In this document: positions 5,870 through 12,838 of the stretch, in pieces | Layout: every line of letters starts with the position of its first letter | Position numbering within the stretch: the first letter of the stretch is position 1 | Origin: JANWHZ01 sp964527385 | GTDB taxonomy: Bacteria; Patescibacteriota; Saccharimonadia; Saccharimonadales; UBA4665 | DNA: 21,892 bases | Reading direction: 5' to 3' | NCBI GenBank assembly: GCA_964527385.1 | Contig: CAZGPZ010000012.1 | Location: 1 to 21,892, forward strand | Translations under genes and position numbers: made by a program | Notes under the pieces: generated by a model | The model's input: only the letters and a program-made list of their open reading frames with translations | Told to the model about the DNA's origin: nothing | Databases searched by the model: none

Positions 5870-6376
5870 ATGCCAGCAGTAGGTAACATGCTAGAATGTA
5901 CGCCCGTTGATAATTCAACTGTTTATCATGAGGACATGTTGCCCGTGGATGACCCACGCCGTCATGGGGTGACAGTTGCTAACATGTCGGTGCTTCAGGA
6001 ATTTTATACATTAACAGACCAGCTCGCCCCAGTCGGGCATGATGCGGCCAGGCAGCTGGCTGAGCTGGGGCAGAACGCTCATGCATGGTCAGTCGTGTAC
6101 TTGCCCGAACATGGCATTCTGGTGCAGCCTTGTTCGTACAAGTATCAGGGCTGGGACGTTATAGCGTTGAGGATCCATAAAGTTTCGGCGCCACCAGCTG
6201 AGGCTGAAGCGAATAGGCTATGGGACGCTAGTTACGGTCAAATTTCATGCTATATTTGGGGACCATACCGAGCTGCAAGCAGCTCCGAAGCGTTTGGTTT
6301 TTTAGACGTGTTATCTGAGGTAGTTGCTAGAGGAAAAGCACTATCACCTATCATGCCCGACCCAGCCGCCTATTGA
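5870..6376 (+). CDS. Hypothetical protein
   Basis: I do not recognise this 168-aa protein. It has no signal peptide, no transmembrane helix and no motif I can name, so it is probably cytosolic. Notable stretches are the acidic or neutral N-terminus (MPAVGNMLECTPVDNSTVYHED), the middle ILVQPCSYKYQGWDVIALRIHKV and an aromatic patch ISCYIWGPYRAA. The start is well supported: TAAGGAG precedes the ATG by 6 nt. It stands alone between the tRNA-Leu region and the promoter of the HAL operon, whose TTGACA overlaps its TGA stop. It ends in TGA like the next three genes and unlike the rest of the window, which may mean shared origin with them. Confidence 0.7.
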   Translation: MPAVGNMLECTPVDNSTVYHEDMLPVDDPRRHGVTVANMSVLQEFYTLTDQLAPVGHDAARQLAELGQNAHAWSVVYLPEHGILVQPCSYKYQGWDVIALRIHKVSAPPAEAEANRLWDASYGQISCYIWGPYRAASSSEAFGFLDVLSEVVARGKALSPIMPDPAAY

Positions 6377-6401
6377 CAAGCGGTATATATAGTGCTAATG
6401 T
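6373..6401 (+). promoter_or_regulatory. Promoter of the His leader and HAL operon
   Basis: Consensus -35 TTGACA (6373-6378), exact 17-nt spacer, and extended -10 TGC-TAATGT (-10 at 6396-6401). The start site should fall near 6408-6409, on the ATG of the His-rich leader ORF. Confidence 0.7.
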
Positions 6402-6408
6402 CAATATC

Positions 6409-6465
6409 ATGTTCAAATTAACTAGCCAGCATCATGCGCATATTCTGCCGGAGCGACGCGGTTAG
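6409..6465 (+). CDS. Histidine-rich leader peptide (18 aa), putative sensor of the HAL operon attenuator
   Basis: The ORF encodes MFKLTSQHHAHILPERRG and stops at TAG 6463-6465. Three His codons, all CAT, lie at 6430-6432, 6433-6435 and 6439-6441. It sits between a consensus promoter and a strong terminator ahead of an operon that contains a histidine ammonia-lyase homologue, a HisRS paralogue and hisS, so a His signal fits. The mRNA start predicted from the -10 coincides with the ATG, so the peptide is probably translated from a leaderless transcript. The proposed role is cis-acting, as with hisL of enteric bacteria: ribosome stalling at the CAU codons when His-tRNA is scarce would alter the downstream fold. 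The evidence is codon content, location and RNA pairing; translation is unproven. Confidence 0.65.
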   Translation: MFKLTSQHHAHILPERRG

Positions 6466-6493
6466 TTAGCTGATATCTCGAAAATCCTAACGC
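6458..6493 (+). promoter_or_regulatory. Putative antiterminator pairing in the His leader
   Basis: GCGGTTAG (6458-6465, which includes the leader stop codon) can pair with CTAACGC (6487-6493): seven pairs with one bulged G. This removes the base and part of the 5' arm of the terminator. A second competing element is GCCGGAG at 6447-6453, an exact copy of terminator arm 6492-6498 that could pair with the 3' arm 6504-6510. A ribosome at the leader stop would hide both. Confidence 0.45.
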
Positions 6494-6516
6494 CGGAGTT
6501 CGCCTCCGGCGTTTTT
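6489..6516 (+). terminator. Intrinsic terminator (attenuator) upstream of the HAL gene
   Basis: CGCCGGAG (6491-6498) pairs perfectly with CTCCGGCG (6504-6511) around TTCGC, extended by two A-T pairs, and is followed by TTTTT (6512-6516). It lies 36 nt before the HAL start with only the 18-codon leader ORF upstream, so it is best read as an attenuator. It could also serve as the end of the 5870 transcript. Confidence 0.85.
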
Positions 6517-6552
6517 GCTTGTTCTAAAAACAATTGACTAAGGAGTTTTGAG

Positions 6553-8070
6553 ATGAATATTACAATTTCTGGTAAAGGTTTAACGATCGAAGACGTTGCC
6601 AAAGTTTCTCGCGGCAAAGCCAAAGTTGTTGTCGACAAAGATGCAATGACACGCGTCAAGAAAGGGCGATCCATTCTGGAGCAATACGTCGCCGATGGCA
6701 AGAAACTGTACGGCGTCACGACTGGCTTTGGTGACTTTTCGAAAGTATTTATTAGTGCCGAAGATGCTGCACAATTGCAGGTCAATTTGATCCGCAGCCA
6801 CAATGCGGGTGTTGGCGAGCCGGTGCCGGAGGATGTCACGCGTGCCACAATGTTGGCCCGCGCGAACTATTTAGCCAGTGGCATGTCCGGCTGCCGGCCG
6901 GTGATTTTGGAGCGGTTAGTTGCCGGAATTAACGCAAACATCTATCCATTCATCCCACGCAAAGGTTCGGTGGGCGCGAGCGGCGATCTTGCACCGTTAG
7001 CTGCGATGGCGGCCTGCCTGATGGGCGAAGGCTTCGCCATTGTAAATGGTGAAAAGCGTCCATCGCTGGAAGTCTTGAAAGAGAACAATCTAGAGCCGAT
7101 TAAGCTGTCGTTCAAGGAAGGCCTGGCGCTCATTAATGGCGACACGCTGATGGTTGGCTACGCGACGCTCCTGACATACGATGCGTTGCAACTCTGTAAA
7201 GTGTCAGATATTGCGCTGAGTATGACGGTCGAAAGTATCGTCGGCGTTGTGGAGGCATTCGATGAACGCCTGCAGACAGCTCGCGGCTTTCAGGGTCAAG
7301 TAGATAGCGCGCGCAACCTTCGAGCTATTACGAAAGGTAGCGAAATCCTTAGCGGTGAACCGCTGCGTGTGCAGGATAGCTATGTTATCCGCTGTAGCCC
7401 AGTGATTTTAGGGTCATCGCGTGAAGCGATTAACTTCATACGCAGACAAGTTGAGATAGAGCTAAACGGCGCATGTGACAACCCGCTCGTCTTTCTGGAC
7501 GACGAAGTTGTGCTCGCCGGAGGCAATTTCCACGGTCAACCGCTTGCTTTGCCGCTGGATTTCCTGAAAGTAGCCGTAAGCGAACTGGCTGACTCGTCCG
7601 AGCGCCGCATGGAGCGGATGATAAACAAAGCCTATTCGAATATGCCGCCGTTCCTGGTGGAAAATGGCGGGCTGAACTCTGGTTTCATGGTGCCGCAATA
7701 CACGGCAGCCGGACTCATCAACCTTAACAAAGGTCTGAGTTGGCCGAATAGCGTCGATTCAATTCCTGTTTGTGCAGGCCAGGAAGACCACGTTTCGATG
7801 GGCACGAACTCCGCGCTCACTGCTTACGAAGTCGTACAAAACGTTCAATACGTGCTGGCAATTGAACTGATGGTTGCCGCCCAAGCATTGGAGTTTGCTA
7901 AGGCTAAGCCAAGCGAAGCTATTCAGAAGCTTAAAGGTTTCATTCGCGCCGACGTTCCGAAAGTCGACAACGATACCATGCTGAATCCATACATTGAAAT
8001 ACTGAAGCAACGAGTTGCTGATGAATCCGTGGTGCAGCTTGTTGAAGCGGAAGTAGGATCGCTCGCATGA
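6553..8070 (+). CDS. hutH: Histidine ammonia-lyase family (MIO) enzyme
   Basis: Classical histidase converts L-histidine to trans-urocanate and ammonia through a self-formed MIO electrophile. The 505-aa protein aligns without gaps over its first part with Pseudomonas HAL numbering: Y53 (YGVTTGFG), H83 (IRSHNAGVGEP), the MIO triad A142-S143-G144 (GSVGASGDLAPL) and N195. A 3-residue offset then gives Q274, Y277 and R280 (QDSYVIRC), F326 (GGNFHGQP) and E411 (GQEDHVSM). The His-type SH pair at 82-83 argues against a Phe/Tyr lyase. TAAGGAG precedes the ATG by 7 nt. No hutU, hutI or hutG follows; the gene overlaps the next by 4 nt (ATGA). A closely related aminomutase role cannot be excluded from the residues. 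Confidence 0.9.
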   Translation: MNITISGKGLTIEDVAKVSRGKAKVVVDKDAMTRVKKGRSILEQYVADGKKLYGVTTGFGDFSKVFISAEDAAQLQVNLIRSHNAGVGEPVPEDVTRATMLARANYLASGMSGCRPVILERLVAGINANIYPFIPRKGSVGASGDLAPLAAMAACLMGEGFAIVNGEKRPSLEVLKENNLEPIKLSFKEGLALINGDTLMVGYATLLTYDALQLCKVSDIALSMTVESIVGVVEAFDERLQTARGFQGQVDSARNLRAITKGSEILSGEPLRVQDSYVIRCSPVILGSSREAINFIRRQVEIELNGACDNPLVFLDDEVVLAGGNFHGQPLALPLDFLKVAVSELADSSERRMERMINKAYSNMPPFLVENGGLNSGFMVPQYTAAGLINLNKGLSWPNSVDSIPVCAGQEDHVSMGTNSALTAYEVVQNVQYVLAIELMVAAQALEFAKAKPSEAIQKLKGFIRADVPKVDNDTMLNPYIEILKQRVADESVVQLVEAEVGSLA

Positions 8071-9101
8071 AAACACTAACCGTATGCGTTAATTGCGGCA
8101 CAAAGTTCTAAGCTCAATGGTGGCTCTGCACAGCCTGTGGCGGAAGCTTAACGGTAACAAGTAGGCGGCTGGTCAATGCTGCGAAGCACCGTGGGCTAAG
8201 CCTAGGGGAAGGTGCTACGCCACTCATACGGCTAAACCGCTTGTCGGACTTGTTAGGCTGCGACCTGTGGGCTAAAGGTGAGTTCATGAACCCGACCGGC
8301 TCATTCAAAGACCGGGGATCGATTGTCGAGATTAACATGGCGCTGCAGCTTGAAAAGCAGGGCGTGGTTTGTGCGTCGACCGGTAACATGGCAGCTAGCT
8401 TGGCGGCGTATGCAGCCAGAACCGGGCTACCATGCAAAGTCGTCGTACCAGATGTGACACCGGCTGGCAAATTGCGCCAGGCGCTTATATGTGGCGCTGA
8501 GCTGGTCCGCGTCAGTGGTAACTACGACGAATGTGTCGGCGTGGCCGAGCAAATCGCGAATGACAACAATTACTTCCTCTGCGGCGACTACGCGCTTCGG
8601 CGTGAGGGTCAAAAAAGCATTGGCCGTGAACTCGCGGGCAAAGATTTCGATGCATATATCGTTCCTGTCGGCAACGGCACTGTCGGCATAGCCATTGCTG
8701 AGGGCATGGAAGCAGCCGAAGACAAATCTGTGGCGCGCTTTATCGGTGTCCAAGCAGAGGAAGTCAATCCAATTGAAGCAGCCTGGCGTACCAAGCGCGA
8801 AATTAAAGCCAAACCCGCAGGCACGACGGTAGCGAGCGCCATGAGTGTCCGAAATCCGCTCGATGGAAATATGACGCTTGCCTGGGTCGCCAAGACTGGC
8901 GGCTTGCTTACAACAATAACAGACGAAGAGGTAGAAACAGCGCAAGCTATGCTAGCGAAGCGAGAAGGCCTGTATGTCGAACGTACGGCCGCCGCTGGGT
9001 TGGCTATGCTTATGCGCGATAAAGAACAATATGTCGGCCAAAAGCTAGTCATTATTTTGACCGGCAACGGCCTTAAAGACAATCAAGAAATGGAGCAATG
9101 A
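8067..9101 (+). CDS. thrC: Threonine synthase-like PLP enzyme, reading frame interrupted by an in-frame TAA
   Basis: Fold-type II PLP enzyme; family members make threonine from O-phosphohomoserine. The full frame (345 codons, usual ThrC size) starts at ATG 8067 overlapping the HAL stop and would open with a zinc ribbon: CVNCGTKF, then TAA at 8109-8111, then AQWWLCTACGGSL. After the stop the frame stays open and keeps the family motifs: GEGATPL, NPTGSFKDRG with the PLP lysine, ASTGNMAASLAAYAA, VPVGNGTVG and LTGNGLKD. Possible restarts are TTG 8241, which loses GEGATPL, or ATG 8286 with AGGTGAG upstream, just before NPTGSFKDRG. It may be a recent nonsense mutation, a sequencing error or a translated truncated enzyme. 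In this operon the true substrate may not be phosphohomoserine. Confidence 0.8.
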
Positions 9102-9102
9102 A

Positions 9103-10359
9103 ATGAATATTACACCTGAGATGCTTGATAACTCGTACAACCTTTTTACCGAGCCTAAATCCCCGTCTGGCGAGGCTATAGTGGGGTATGATGCTACGTC
9201 AGGCCAAATAGTGCCAAGCTTAGAATTTACGTGGCCCGACATTTTGGCTATAGACGCTAATCTACGGAGCGAAAACGAGGCTCAGCGAGCACGTAATAGC
9301 CTTGATGATTTGGGAGTTTACCTGCTGCCTAACGTGCCACTTTACAATGCAGCAACAATTGACCTGCTTTTTAATCAGAAATCCTACTCTGACGATATTT
9401 CTGAGGGCGAGACGCCTTACCTTGACCTCTACTGCACAACAGACGGGAACACGATTACTGGTGCGGCGGCGCGCAGTAGTCTGTGGCCGGCGGTGACGTA
9501 TGGCGTTGCTGCGGCCCGGGCAGCCCTACTCACGCATCCAAGTACATTGGTACAAGTTGGCGGCGTACAATCCTGCTTTCGACGTGAAGCAGTAGCTGAT
9601 CTTCAGCCAGGCTGGAAGCAAGCAGGGTTTAATCAGGCCAATATGGATGCCGCCGCACTGCTAACTGACGAACTGCCAAAAAGTCGTGTTGACGTCAAAG
9701 CGATATCAACGGCCATTCGCTTTTTGGAGGCGTCGGGTATCCCGCAAGCATCTATGCAGCTTAGGCTGAATAATCCGGCGGGCATTCTATACCCTATCTT
9801 GCAACAGCAAGGCATTGTTTTTGAGGAGGGTATAGCAGGGCTAGGGTGGGAATGTTTAAACGAAATGGCTGCCGCCAGGGCTAACGACCAGATTGACAGG
9901 GCGTTAGCGAACCGCGCAGCGCAGCTCGTTGAAAAATGGAACGAAGCCGGCAGTCTCAGCCCACCCGCTAAGCAATTTTTAGAAACATTGGTGCAAACTG
10001 GCGAATACGACGTTGAAATAATGAGGTGTGATTTCCCGGCGGCTTACCAAACACTCACTGACCTGGAAGCGGTAGTGGCAGAGATCAGTAGGAATTACCC
10101 AGTAATAGCGGTGCAAATAGATCCCCTCTCGACACGAAGCGGTTACGATGGTACGACGTGCCAGTTCGACATTCGCACCCAAACGGGCGTTCTGGCTGAG
10201 ATCGGTGGTGGCGGGGCGTACCAGCGCAGGGCACAAAACAGCTGGTCCATGCAATTTGAGGAACCAGCTCCACCAAACTTTTATATGGTTGGTGTAGCGT
10301 TTGGGCTGAGCCGGGTTGAAACCGTGCGTGCCATTCTGAATCGAGAGAGCAATGAATGA
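9103..10359 (+). CDS. Histidyl-tRNA synthetase paralogue without anticodon-binding domain (HisZ-like)
   Basis: Class II synthetase-like catalytic core, 418 aa. Motif 2 is recognisable as SCFRREAVADLQPGWKQAGFNQ (about 157-177, compare FRxE...REFxQ). A His-A-like region has R345 in STRSGYDGTTCQFDI where the HisRS motif is RGLDYYTxxxFE. The glycine patch is EIGGGGAYQRR (366-376), and motif 3 is VGVAFGLSRVE near 396-406. The protein ends just after motif 3, so the C-terminal anticodon domain of HisS is absent, as in HisZ, the regulatory subunit of ATP phosphoribosyltransferase. No hisG lies here. The His-contacting DYY residues have changed, so the bound ligand may not be histidine. GGAG precedes the ATG and the gene overlaps the M20 gene by 8 nt. 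It also has about 50 unassigned N-terminal residues. Confidence 0.75.
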   Translation: MNITPEMLDNSYNLFTEPKSPSGEAIVGYDATSGQIVPSLEFTWPDILAIDANLRSENEAQRARNSLDDLGVYLLPNVPLYNAATIDLLFNQKSYSDDISEGETPYLDLYCTTDGNTITGAAARSSLWPAVTYGVAAARAALLTHPSTLVQVGGVQSCFRREAVADLQPGWKQAGFNQANMDAAALLTDELPKSRVDVKAISTAIRFLEASGIPQASMQLRLNNPAGILYPILQQQGIVFEEGIAGLGWECLNEMAAARANDQIDRALANRAAQLVEKWNEAGSLSPPAKQFLETLVQTGEYDVEIMRCDFPAAYQTLTDLEAVVAEISRNYPVIAVQIDPLSTRSGYDGTTCQFDIRTQTGVLAEIGGGGAYQRRAQNSWSMQFEEPAPPNFYMVGVAFGLSRVETVRAILNRESNE

Positions 10360-11425
10360 CATTAGACAGGAGCTTATAGGGCTGACGAGTCGGCTCATAT
10401 CGTTTCAAACTGAAGCTGATAAGCGAGATGAAGTAGCGCGCTGCATCGCGTTCATGTGCGATTATTTTAATGGCACATGTCTGTCTCTTGAGCGTTTTGA
10501 ATGCAACGGCGTAAAATCCTTGTTGGTTTCGACGAGCAAGTCTAAGCAACCGAGGTTGTTGCTGAGCGGTCACATAGATGTCGTAAAGGGGAAGCCGGCT
10601 CAATACCAAGCTAAGCTTAAAGGAAATAAACTCTACGGTAGGGGCGCAATCGATATGAAGGGTTCAGTTGCTGTCATGATGTGTATCATGCAACAGCTGC
10701 AGGGCACCAATGGAATCGCGGCTTTATTTACGAGCGACGAGGAAATTGGCGGAGAAAATGGCGCAAATTATGTCTTGTCTCAGGGCATTAGACCCAATTT
10801 CACCATTGTTGCAGAAGAATCAGACTTTACTATTTCAGTTAGCCAGAAAGGTGGTTTTAGGCTTGAGATTACCGCAACAGGCAAAAAAGCCCACAGTGCG
10901 ATCCCGGAACAAGGCGATAACGCGATAGTTAAGCTGATAGATGTCTTTAATCAGTTTCAAAACAGCCTCAAGGGTCGTCGAGCATTCCGGCCAACAGTTA
11001 ATCTTGCTACGCTTTCAGGTGGCATTAGCCCGCAATTTGTTCCCGATGTTGCAACCGCATCGCTTGATATTCGCGTGACAAATCAAAGCGAATATTCGAT
11101 CGTACAGCAGCTGGTTGAGCAGATCAACGCCCGGCCAGATTGCCAAATTACAATTACTTCGAGCATGTCATTCATGGAACTAGGTTCCTGCGAAGCAGAA
11201 ATAAAACAATTACAACAAGCGTCCAAAACAATCACAGGAATAAATCCTCGCAAGATCAAGACACCTTATGCAAGCGACGGCAGGTATTTGACGGAGCGAG
11301 GGCTTCCAGTCGTTGAGTTTGGGCCAACTGGGGCAGGCTTCCATGGCGACGAAGAGTACGTGGACATTAATAGACTGGTTCTATATTATCGGACGTTGGA
11401 AAAATTTATTGGTGGCCTAAGCTAG
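10352..11425 (+). CDS. M20 family metallopeptidase (ArgE/DapE/carboxypeptidase-like)
   Basis: Di-zinc amidohydrolase that removes acyl groups or amino acids from small peptides or N-acyl amino acids. It has 357 aa, normal for the family. Metal ligands and catalytic residues are in place: H74 and D76 (SGHIDVV), bridging D101 (GRGAIDMKGS), general base E130 with metal ligand E131 (TSDEEIGG), E155 (AEES) and H331 (GFHGDEEYV). The lid-domain motif AHSAIPEQGDNAI (H181) is typical. No signal peptide is seen, so it should act in the cytosol. It is translationally coupled to the HisRS-like gene by an 8-nt overlap and is followed 36 nt later by hisS. In this context a histidine-containing dipeptide or an acyl-amino acid is a reasonable guess, but the sequence does not show the substrate. 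Confidence 0.88.
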   Translation: MNDIRQELIGLTSRLISFQTEADKRDEVARCIAFMCDYFNGTCLSLERFECNGVKSLLVSTSKSKQPRLLLSGHIDVVKGKPAQYQAKLKGNKLYGRGAIDMKGSVAVMMCIMQQLQGTNGIAALFTSDEEIGGENGANYVLSQGIRPNFTIVAEESDFTISVSQKGGFRLEITATGKKAHSAIPEQGDNAIVKLIDVFNQFQNSLKGRRAFRPTVNLATLSGGISPQFVPDVATASLDIRVTNQSEYSIVQQLVEQINARPDCQITITSSMSFMELGSCEAEIKQLQQASKTITGINPRKIKTPYASDGRYLTERGLPVVEFGPTGAGFHGDEEYVDINRLVLYYRTLEKFIGGLS

Positions 11426-11461
11426 GAATTTACACAAACATTTACTACACTGGAGGCATCT

Positions 11462-12793
11462 ATGGCACTTTCAACACAACCCTACAAAGGCGCGCGGGAT
11501 TTTTATCCTACAGATAAGCGCGTACAGAAATACCTATTCGCTAAAATGCGGGAAGTTTGCGAGCGTTTTGGCTACGAGGAGTATGACGCGCCAATTCTGG
11601 AACCAACTGATTTGTTTTTGGCCAAAGGCAACCAGGAAATCATCGATAGCCAGACGTATACATTCCAGGACCGCGGCGGGCGCAGCGTAACCATCCGTAC
11701 GGAAATGACACCGACGGTCAGCCGCATGGTGGCCGGCAAGCGCCAGGAGCTAGCGTACCCGCTTCGCTGGTACAGCATCCCGAACCTCTGGCGGTACGAG
11801 CGCGCCCAGCGCGGACGGCTGCGCGAATTTTGGCAGCTGAACGTGGATATTTTCGGCGTAGACAATATGTTGGCAGAGCAAGAGGTTATTATGCTGGCCG
11901 ACGCGCTGCTGAAGAGTTATGGCGCGAAGCCAGACATGTACGAGATACGCGTTAGCAGCCGCAAGTTCGTTGATTTTGTTATGGGCCAATATCTTGGCCT
12001 GGACAGCGTGCAAGCGTCCAGCATGATACGGCTTGTTGACCGCATGCGCAAGATTGACCGCGCTGATTTCATCGCCCAAGCTGACGCGATCTGCCAACCG
12101 TCGCAGCGCCAGGCGGGCGTTGTTGAGAAACTGCTTGATGTCCTCGCCGCTAAGCGCTTTACGCAATTGCCAGCTGACTTGCAAAAGCAAGCGTCAATCC
12201 TGGAGTTGCAAGCCATGCTTGCAGGGCTGAAAGATTCTGGCGTGTCCAACGCGGAATTTGACGTGACGCTCATGCGCGGCTTCGATTACTACACTGATAT
12301 CGTGTTCGAAGTATTTGATACCGACCCTGAAAATAACCGCGCTATGATGGGTGGCGGCCGATACGACGGGCTGGTCGGAATGTTCGGCGTGCAGCCGGTA
12401 CCTACCGTCGGATTTGGACTGGGCGACGTGACGCTCGCGAATTTCTTGGAAGATCATGGGCTCATGCCGAAATTGCCAGTCGAAACGGATGTTTACATAG
12501 CGCTTGCCGGCAACGTGGCGCAGCAGTCACAGAAAGTCGTGGCGAACTTGCGCAAAAATGGATTGAACGTCGCGGTGGACTATTCTGGCCGGAAATTGGA
12601 TAAGCAGTTGGCTACCGCCGCCAAAAAAGGTGTTCGCTACGCTTTGATCATCGGCGAACAAGAACTAGCTACGGAACAATACGTGCTCCGCGACTTGGCA
12701 AACGGCAGCGAAGAGAAACACGGCATTGCCCGCATCGTCAGCATTGTCCAAGATTTTCGCAAACCGGCCCAGCTGCTTGAAGACGATGAGTAG
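11462..12793 (+). CDS. hisS: Histidyl-tRNA synthetase
   Basis: Class II synthetase charging tRNA-His. It is 443 aa, of normal length. Motif 1 region TRTEMTPTVSRMV is followed by motif 2 WRYERAQRGRLREFWQLNVDIFG, the His-A motif MRGFDYYTDIVFEVFD, the MMGGGRYDGLVGMFG patch, and motif 3 in the GFGLGDVTLANFL form, where many HisRS have an Arg. A C-terminal anticodon-binding domain occupies about 340-443 (VYIALAGNVAQQSQKVVANLRKNGL and later). GGAGG lies 7 nt before the ATG. It follows the M20 gene by 36 nt with no clear promoter or terminator between, so it is probably also transcribed from the His-leader promoter. Unlike the adjacent paralogue it keeps all domains and is the functional synthetase. 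Confidence 0.95.
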   Translation: MALSTQPYKGARDFYPTDKRVQKYLFAKMREVCERFGYEEYDAPILEPTDLFLAKGNQEIIDSQTYTFQDRGGRSVTIRTEMTPTVSRMVAGKRQELAYPLRWYSIPNLWRYERAQRGRLREFWQLNVDIFGVDNMLAEQEVIMLADALLKSYGAKPDMYEIRVSSRKFVDFVMGQYLGLDSVQASSMIRLVDRMRKIDRADFIAQADAICQPSQRQAGVVEKLLDVLAAKRFTQLPADLQKQASILELQAMLAGLKDSGVSNAEFDVTLMRGFDYYTDIVFEVFDTDPENNRAMMGGGRYDGLVGMFGVQPVPTVGFGLGDVTLANFLEDHGLMPKLPVETDVYIALAGNVAQQSQKVVANLRKNGLNVAVDYSGRKLDKQLATAAKKGVRYALIIGEQELATEQYVLRDLANGSEEKHGIARIVSIVQDFRKPAQLLEDDE

Positions 12794-12821
12794 CTTAGGG
12801 GTGGCGAATATCGCCCTTATC

Positions 12822-12830
12822 TGTTAGACT
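12822..12830 (+). promoter_or_regulatory. Extended -10 promoter of the trigger factor gene
   Basis: TGTTAGACT (TGn plus TAGACT) ends 8 nt before the ATG at 12839, predicting a leaderless or near-leaderless mRNA. The 9-mer TATCTGTTA at this site recurs in the same position before the gene at 16139. Confidence 0.5.
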
Positions 12831-12838
12831 GAGTAACT

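Noticed and set aside
11426..11461. Separate promoter for hisS (TTTACA and TACACT)
   Set aside because: The two hexamers are only 11 nt apart, too close for a sigma-70 promoter. A GGAGG ribosome-binding site is clear, so co-transcription is more likely.
6373..12793. Ordinary hut (histidine utilisation) operon
   Set aside because: There is no urocanase, imidazolonepropionase or formiminoglutamase, and the leader logic is opposite to substrate induction.
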